From NCBI GenBank assembly GCA_025403435.1, contig CM046348.1:38245534-38309533 (forward strand): a stretch of DNA of 64,000 nucleotides. Reading direction: 5' to 3'. This document shows, one piece after another, positions 58,345 to 64,000 of this stretch (position 1 is the first letter of the stretch; each line of letters opens with the position of its first letter). Below the pieces are notes generated by a model. That model was not told where the DNA came from. It did no database searches and was given only the letters and a program-made list of their open reading frames with translations. The translations under genes were made by a program, and so were the position numbers. The stretch comes from Artocarpus heterophyllus (Eukaryota > Streptophyta > Magnoliopsida > Rosales > Moraceae).

Positions 58345-59877
58345 AAATTAAAATGGTTGCATAAACATCATAAATGTTTTGGAATAGTAAACGTGATGCA
58401 TGATGCGTATGAAAAACACAAAAAATATTTTACTAATTCCACGATTATTCAATTTTAATAAATAAAGTGCCGTCGTAGGGTAGGTCAAATTATTTATGAA
58501 TTGAATTGAGACATTCTCACTTAATAAATATATTCAAAATATCTCATATTTTCTATATTTATTAATAACCGTTTATTTTGGTCAAGATATAATTAACAAT
58601 TTAATTATGTCTTTATGAGTGTAACCCACTATTTTGGATTTTAACAACTTAACTCAAAATTGCCGCCGTAGGGTAGGTCAATTTTGAAATACATTATAAA
58701 ATCCTATCTTAAGGAAGCCAACCTTGATATTGATTTAAATGGACACCCTCCGTAGGGAGGACGAAATCAAAGCGTCGCGAGGCGCCACCTAAATCTCACG
58801 GTGTTGTACTAATAGTGGAGACCGCAGGTTATATTGTCATATTACCTTCTCCCACTCATTATTTTAGAAGATGTGTTTTATCTTATAAAACATCATATGT
58901 TTCATAATTCTAGTAGTTAAAAACAATTTTTAATTACTAGATTATATTATGTGTTAATAGAATCTCATTCTATTTACACTTAAATAAATTACCAGATTTT
59001 CTAAAAATCTAAATTTATTATGAATTGTCTAAGTTACCAAATATTAAACAATTTAAAATTAGATAACTTAGAATTAATGTGAATTTTACCAAGTCTCAAC
59101 TGTTAAAACTAAATTCACATTATTTGGTTGATTAATAAATTAAGTTTCTATAAAACCAACCCAATTAATTTAATCTTATTAAATTAATGCTAACACATAT
59201 TAATTCATTTTATAAACTCCTTTATAAAAATAATATGCTAAGCATATGCATGTCATGTTACAATAACTATAAGTGGGCACTTTCCTAGATGACATGTTAT
59301 CATGCATGAACATGTTATCTCAATCATCATATGATAATAAAAATGAAAATAAACAATGAATTTTTGACCGGGTCCTTTTGGATAATTAAAATTACAACCC
59401 AAAGAATAAAAATAAAAAAAAAATAAAATTACAGGGGTCTTCTTGTAATTTATACATAATTCCCTGCTCTAATTTTGTGGTCTTCATCAAATGGTATATT
59501 GTGCAACGATTTGCTTGATTGCCTTTGAAATCTGATAGGCCCATAGTTCTTAACTAGGCCAAAAAATCCAATGGACATCTTTTTCTTCATCGCTCCACGT
59601 GTAGCAAGTGAAAGAGAGGAGAGAAGAAAAAATAATGATAATAAATTACAAAAAGCCTATACCCCTTTATGGGTTTACACAGATTGATCTAATCAAACTG
59701 AAAATAAAAATTATTAATCCAAAAGGACCATATAATTAACGATCAAAAATCCTTTCATTAAACAACCATTCATCACATGAATAAAAATTAATAAAGATGC
59801 AAAGTGCCCACAAACATGCATCAAAAACATGATATCATCAAAATAAAATCATGTTTAATTAAAATTATATATGCTAT
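58345..59877 (-). other. Untranslated leader of copia B
   Basis: A 1.5-kb stretch between primer site and gag without long frames. It contains the repeated word ccgtagggtaggtca (58471-58486 and 58667-58682), a perfect short hairpin at 58747-58760, and a shorter GC-rich inverted repeat at 58772-58785. It may hold packaging or dimerisation signals; this is inference. Confidence 0.7.
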
Positions 59878-59894
59878 AACCCGCTCTGATGCCA
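59878..59894 (-). promoter_or_regulatory. Primer binding site of copia B
   Basis: The minus strand reads tggcatcagagcgggtt two bases after the 5' LTR, one base different from the usual TGGTATCAGAGC initiator-Met site. Confidence 0.88.
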
Positions 59895-59896
59895 TT

Positions 59897-61880
59897 TGTT
59901 GGAATTAAAACATGAAACGCAGCGGAAGGAACGGATCGTTGACAAACAAAAATTTTCTGAAAATTTTGTTCATCGGGAATAGATATATAATTTTAATTAC
60001 AGAAAGCTTTAGGAATTTTTACTAACCTTTTTGAAGACTATCAGGGTATCCTAGCTTTCCTCTTTGACACCACGATCTTCCAAACCAGGCCTCCACACCA
60101 ATGGAAAGACGAGTGGGCGTCAAACTGCAAGAATGAATTTTCCTCACACTTTTCTGAATCTGCTATGTACTCAACACATGAGATAGCAGACCTTTTTCTT
60201 TAGAGAAGAACTCTCAGTTTTTCTCTCTAAAAATTATGTGAATAAAAATTACTGAGATAACTGTTATCTCTCCTTTTTTTATAACTGAGCCATTAGTCAT
60301 TTTTCTTTCCCTTTTCTTTTCCTTTCCTTTTTCTTCTTTTCTTTCTTTTCCCGTTTGTTTCTCCGAATCCTTATATGGATTCCACACACATATGCACATG
60401 TATATAAAGGTGAAGAAAAAAGAAAGATTCCTTTTTTTGACTTTGACCGAGACAAGTCATTAATGTATATATGTGTGTGTGGTTGTGGGGAAAGCGTGAA
60501 ACTTGGTTCACGGCTTACCCTTTTTTTTTTTTTTTCTTTTTTTTAATATTATATTAATATATACATATATATTAATATATTATAAAATCTTATATATATA
60601 TAAAAGGATTTGGTTCAAAACCATATATATATATATATATATATATATCCAAATATAAATTTAAAAATAAATCACATTTATTTAAGAATAGATTTTAACA
60701 ATAATCAATTAATCAACTAATGCTCAGTTAAATGTGATAACATTTATCACTTTACATTATGTGTCACAGAGAACACTTTTCTGTGTCACGTTAATAATTC
60801 AAGTGTGAAAAATTAATTCAGAATTCAAAAATTCTGAATTATACATGTATAATTCATTCTATGCAAATTCCAATATAGTGTTACAGAGGTGGTATTGGGG
60901 ACCTATGGACCTATAACCTAAGCTCCAATAAATTTGACATTTAATTAAACTTTTTAATTAATGTGCCAAATTTATTAGTTTCAGTGTTACTCCACTAAAA
61001 ACCTGAAACTGAACTCTTGAGATTATAGTATAATTACTCAAAGAAAATTAACGAGTAGTCCATTGATATAATCATTACATATAAGTCAGTCCTCCATAAA
61101 TAGTCCATAATAAGAGCTAGGTTCAATTTCCGTTTACCTCTCTTATTACCTCTTTATCCTTGAGTTCCAATAATTCTCTAATGAACAATTAATTCATAAT
61201 CTTATTATGAACGAGCGCTCTATTGTTCAAACCTTGAATTATCACTCAAGAGAACTATTTTTCTAACTTCCATAGGGAAGGAATGGATTCCATATCTGTA
61301 TAATATTATTCCCAGCCATTTATTACTTTATGTTTCCAAGATGCTAAGTTACAATCTGTGCTTAGACAAATCTTACCATGCAAGTCAAAAAACATAATGT
61401 AATAAATAGGAGTCTAATAAATACTCAGGATTAAGACTGTCAAATATATGATCATCATAGTGATAAATTTGAATACTCTATTTGTAACGGATGATTATTA
61501 GAGATTCATAATTTATCTGGTCCAGTCCTATATAATCTCATTATATAAAGTACCTCCAACCCAATGTCTCTACATTAATAGTCCGGATAATGACTATTTC
61601 ATTTTAGATGAGATTGGACCGTACTTGTAATTTTTAATTAAAGATCCCAAACTTTAATTAATTATTACGGACTATTTAGATTATTATCTATAAATTTTAT
61701 CCCCAAGCAAATAACACTTATATGCTAAATTTATAGTCACATAAATAATCATGGAATTTTCTTGATGTTTATAAATGTATTCATAATACATATAATCAAC
61801 CAAAATAATAATAAATGTCATTTTATTTATTTATTAACAATATGTACAATGTCACAGCTTTTAGGGCACCAAACCCAACA
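59897..61880 (-). repeat. 5' LTR of copia B
   Basis: Nearly identical to 52332-54310. Differences seen are within acaaaaattttc and ctgaaaattttg near its start, taatgtatatatg, and tagtccataat, plus the T-run and (AT)n length changes. Confidence 0.95.
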
Positions 61881-62619
61881 TTAACTTCATCAGGCCACTA
61901 TGTTTTGTTTGATCCATGTGATGTAAAAGTGTATCGATATCTTAAATATATGGTACACCAATAATGGAAGGACGAAGACTCTAATATGTTTATGTAATGT
62001 TATCGAAATCTACTTATGTAGACAAGAATTGAAAAATTAAGACGGTAAATATGTTAGCTATCACACACTAAATGTAATGATGAAAAAGTTGATGTTTAAG
62101 GGTCACCCTCAACTTGAGGTTTAAGAAAATATAGTTTATGAAGGGTGTCAATTCTGCAAGACACATCAGTTGCCATATGAAGAATTGAAGTTTCGAATAA
62201 AAGGTGCCATTGGAGCTAGTTCACTCCTATGTATTTGGCCGTGTCAATAGCCGTCTACATTAGAATGAGGTATATGGTCACATTCATTGACGACTTCTCA
62301 AGATATGAGTGGGCATTCTTTATGAAAGAAAAATCTGAGACATTTATGAAATTTAAAGAGTTTGAAGAAATGGTCAAACTAGAAGTCAGTGGAGAAATAC
62401 AATGCATACACATAGACAACGGTGAAAAGTATACTTCAGATGAGTTCTCTCAATAATTACAAAGCTGTAAAATACATTATCCATTCATGTGTGCAAACAC
62501 ACCACAATAGAATGGAATAATAGAGAGAAAGAATCGACATCTTGTAGAAACATATCGAAGTATGCTTCATGCTAACAATGTACCTGGTAGATTCTAGGCT
62601 ATGTGTATGAAGACAACAG
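61881..62619 (+). pseudogene. Copia family C protease-integrase remnant, continuation
   Basis: It resumes the frame broken at 52331: LTSSGHYVLFDPCDVKVYRY. Then come a degraded pre-integrase region (YEGCQFCKTHQLPYEE near 62139-62185) and an integrase core piece ([20 protein letters not shown], 62274-62333; [14 protein letters not shown], 62406-62447). Frame breaks are present. It ends at 62619, where a family A LTR is inserted. Confidence 0.87.
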
Positions 62620-64000
62620 TGTTGGAAAATTGTATGCAGTAGAAATTTAAAAATTTTTAATCAAATTATTTTCTAAAACATAAGTTTGACATGCTATATG
62701 CATAAATTAACCAGGTCTTACTAACCTTATTTGCAAAAGAGCTCCTGCAATCGATGTAGAGAAGAACATTCCAGAAGAGCCTCAACCAACTGGTCTTTTT
62801 TGCTATCTCTATTCACGATTGGAGTGTGTGTGGGTAGACCTCGTACAGCTTTTCTTCGGTGACTCTCTTTCCAACTAATTGAGAAATACCGAGAACTATC
62901 GTTTATGATTTGTGAACAATAGCTCTTTAGGGGAGTTTCGAAGACTCACAATATGGAGTGTTCACTCTTGATTTCTCAACTGATCTAAATAACCGTGAAG
63001 TCTCACTCCCTATTTATAGAGGTTGGACCCAGAGGTTAGCCCTAATCAGATAAGGCCTTAAAAATTTGAATTTAAAACAATATCTGATAAAATCGCGTAA
63101 AAACGCATAATCAGATTATCGTGTAGGTCAAACTGTAGATTGACCAGCCAAACTTACTCCATTGGTAGGCCAAACTTAAAGATTGGCTTGTCAAACTTAC
63201 GATAAATAATCCCTGCAAATCTTTTATTTTCTACCCAAGATTTTTTGGATAAAGCCTTAGTTTAATTCAAATAACTCAATAGAGAAGTTATCTGATTAAA
63301 ACACCAGTATCTAGATAATCTCTACGAAAATAAATATTCTAAATAATTCAACAAGTTTATCTTAAATTATTTTTCACAAAATTAATTCTACTGATAAACA
63401 CACATGAATTATCTAATCCTATCGAATTTCAGTCAATCTAATAATTTGATATAAGTCACAATTTATTAGAAAAGCATACCATATCATTACATAATTTATT
63501 ATAAGCTAGCAAAGGGAACATGATAGACCTATATAGTTCAAGCTCCTAATAATTATGAAACCTAATATCTCAGATATACATTTCATAATTATCAACTCTA
63601 ATACTGCTCCACTAAAAGCTTAGAGCTATACTTTCAAACTATATAAAATTACAAAGCCCAAATAGCTAAGTATCCATAACATGCCATAATGTATCATATC
63701 CCCATAGGATATCCTTTATTGGCTTAAGGATAAATTATGTCTTACCTTCCCGATTATTTTCCATAATCTCACAATCGGAAAACTTATCATCCAAAGACAG
63801 TATACCATTCGGTTACACCTATGTATCCAAATGGTTAAGCGTTCTAGTTTTCTAATTACAGGATAATGCATATAAGAGGATATTATCGACTCCTACAGAG
63901 GAGCTATAGATTTCGTATCTATGAATAACAAGTCTACGCTATCAAGAGTCATGTCTCCAACGTACTAGCATACATACCATCATAAAATATGGATGTCACC
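62620..64000 (-). mobile_element. Family A copia LTR, cut by the window edge
   Basis: Begins TGTTGGAAAATTG and follows the family A LTR landmarks (aactggtctttttt region near 62780, ctccactaaaagctta at 63606-63621, tatccaaatgg at 63823-63833). Whether it is a solo LTR or the start of a full element lies outside the window. The left flank aacag (62615-62619) is the expected target duplication. Confidence 0.9.

Larger units (their letters stand above)
52332..61880 (-). mobile_element. Young, nearly intact Ty1/copia retrotransposon, family B (9549 bp)
   Basis: LTRs (52332-54310, 1979 bp; 59897-61880, 1984 bp) start TGTTGGAATT and end CCCAACA. TTAAC is exactly duplicated at 52327-52331 and 61881-61885. 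By eye the LTRs differ at four base substitutions, one T-run (14 or 15) and one (AT)n length (4 bp); the indels account exactly for the 5-bp size difference. A polypurine tract, a Met-type primer site and one long gag-pol frame complete the element. Transcription would run on the minus strand. Only one nonsense codon was found, so this copy is probably defective itself but comes from a recently mobile lineage. Confidence 0.97.

Noticed and set aside
1..64000. tRNA, rRNA or endogenous pararetrovirus sequences
   Set aside because: No cloverleaf, rRNA core or caulimovirid-type protein was recognised; reverse-transcriptase matches are all Ty1/copia type.

Overview
The window is nuclear DNA from a flowering plant, most likely a eudicot. 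It is very AT-rich, has spliced genes with GT-AG introns, and carries typical plant families: an LRK10L-type receptor kinase, a fragment of an actin-depolymerizing factor, and Ty1/copia, Ty3/gypsy, hAT-like and Mutator-like elements. Nothing bacterial, organellar or CRISPR-like is present. The species cannot be told from what is visible.

Host genes are few. On the minus strand, three exons (10224-9432, 724-689, 496-1) make one LRK10L-like receptor kinase that runs off the left edge. Its first intron is about 8.7 kb and is filled with transposon debris. On the plus strand, 46531-46740 encodes a 69-residue protein with two CxxC pairs, probably a small zinc-ribbon protein. At 50306-50571 lies a broken piece of an ADF/cofilin gene.

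Most of the rest is layered retrotransposons. (1) 15-18.5 kb: plus-strand LTR-like relics with TATA boxes and long AT-rich leaders. (2) 18951-28113: a complete but badly mutated minus-strand copia element ('family A') with a perfect ATATG target duplication. (3) 28.1-30.5 kb: a minus-strand gypsy LTR, primer site and gag relic. (4) 30513-33512: a non-autonomous Mutator-like element with a 9-bp target duplication, itself holding a solo family-A LTR (31088-33062). (5) 36080-44498: a degraded plus-strand copia ('family D') whose 5' LTR is split by a roughly 2.1-kb solo LTR of Del/Tekay type. (6) 48234-49770: another gypsy-like LTR, minus strand. (7) 51.0-62.6 kb: a plus-strand copia deletion derivative ('family C') cut by a young minus-strand copia element ('family B', 52332-61880), then cut again at 62620 by another family-A LTR that runs off the right edge.

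Family B is the liveliest object here. Its 1979- and 1984-bp LTRs differ by only four substitutions plus two simple-repeat length changes. It has a perfect TTAAC duplication, a near-canonical initiator-Met primer site and a polypurine tract. Its gag-pol frame is continuous apart from one in-frame stop in integrase. I found no wholly new biological system. The most novel-looking signals are an array of short CC/GG-stem hairpins in the leaders of two copia families, a short GGCCTACCGAAC-like repeat shared by LTRs of unrelated superfamilies, and a nesting order that can be dated from the sequence.
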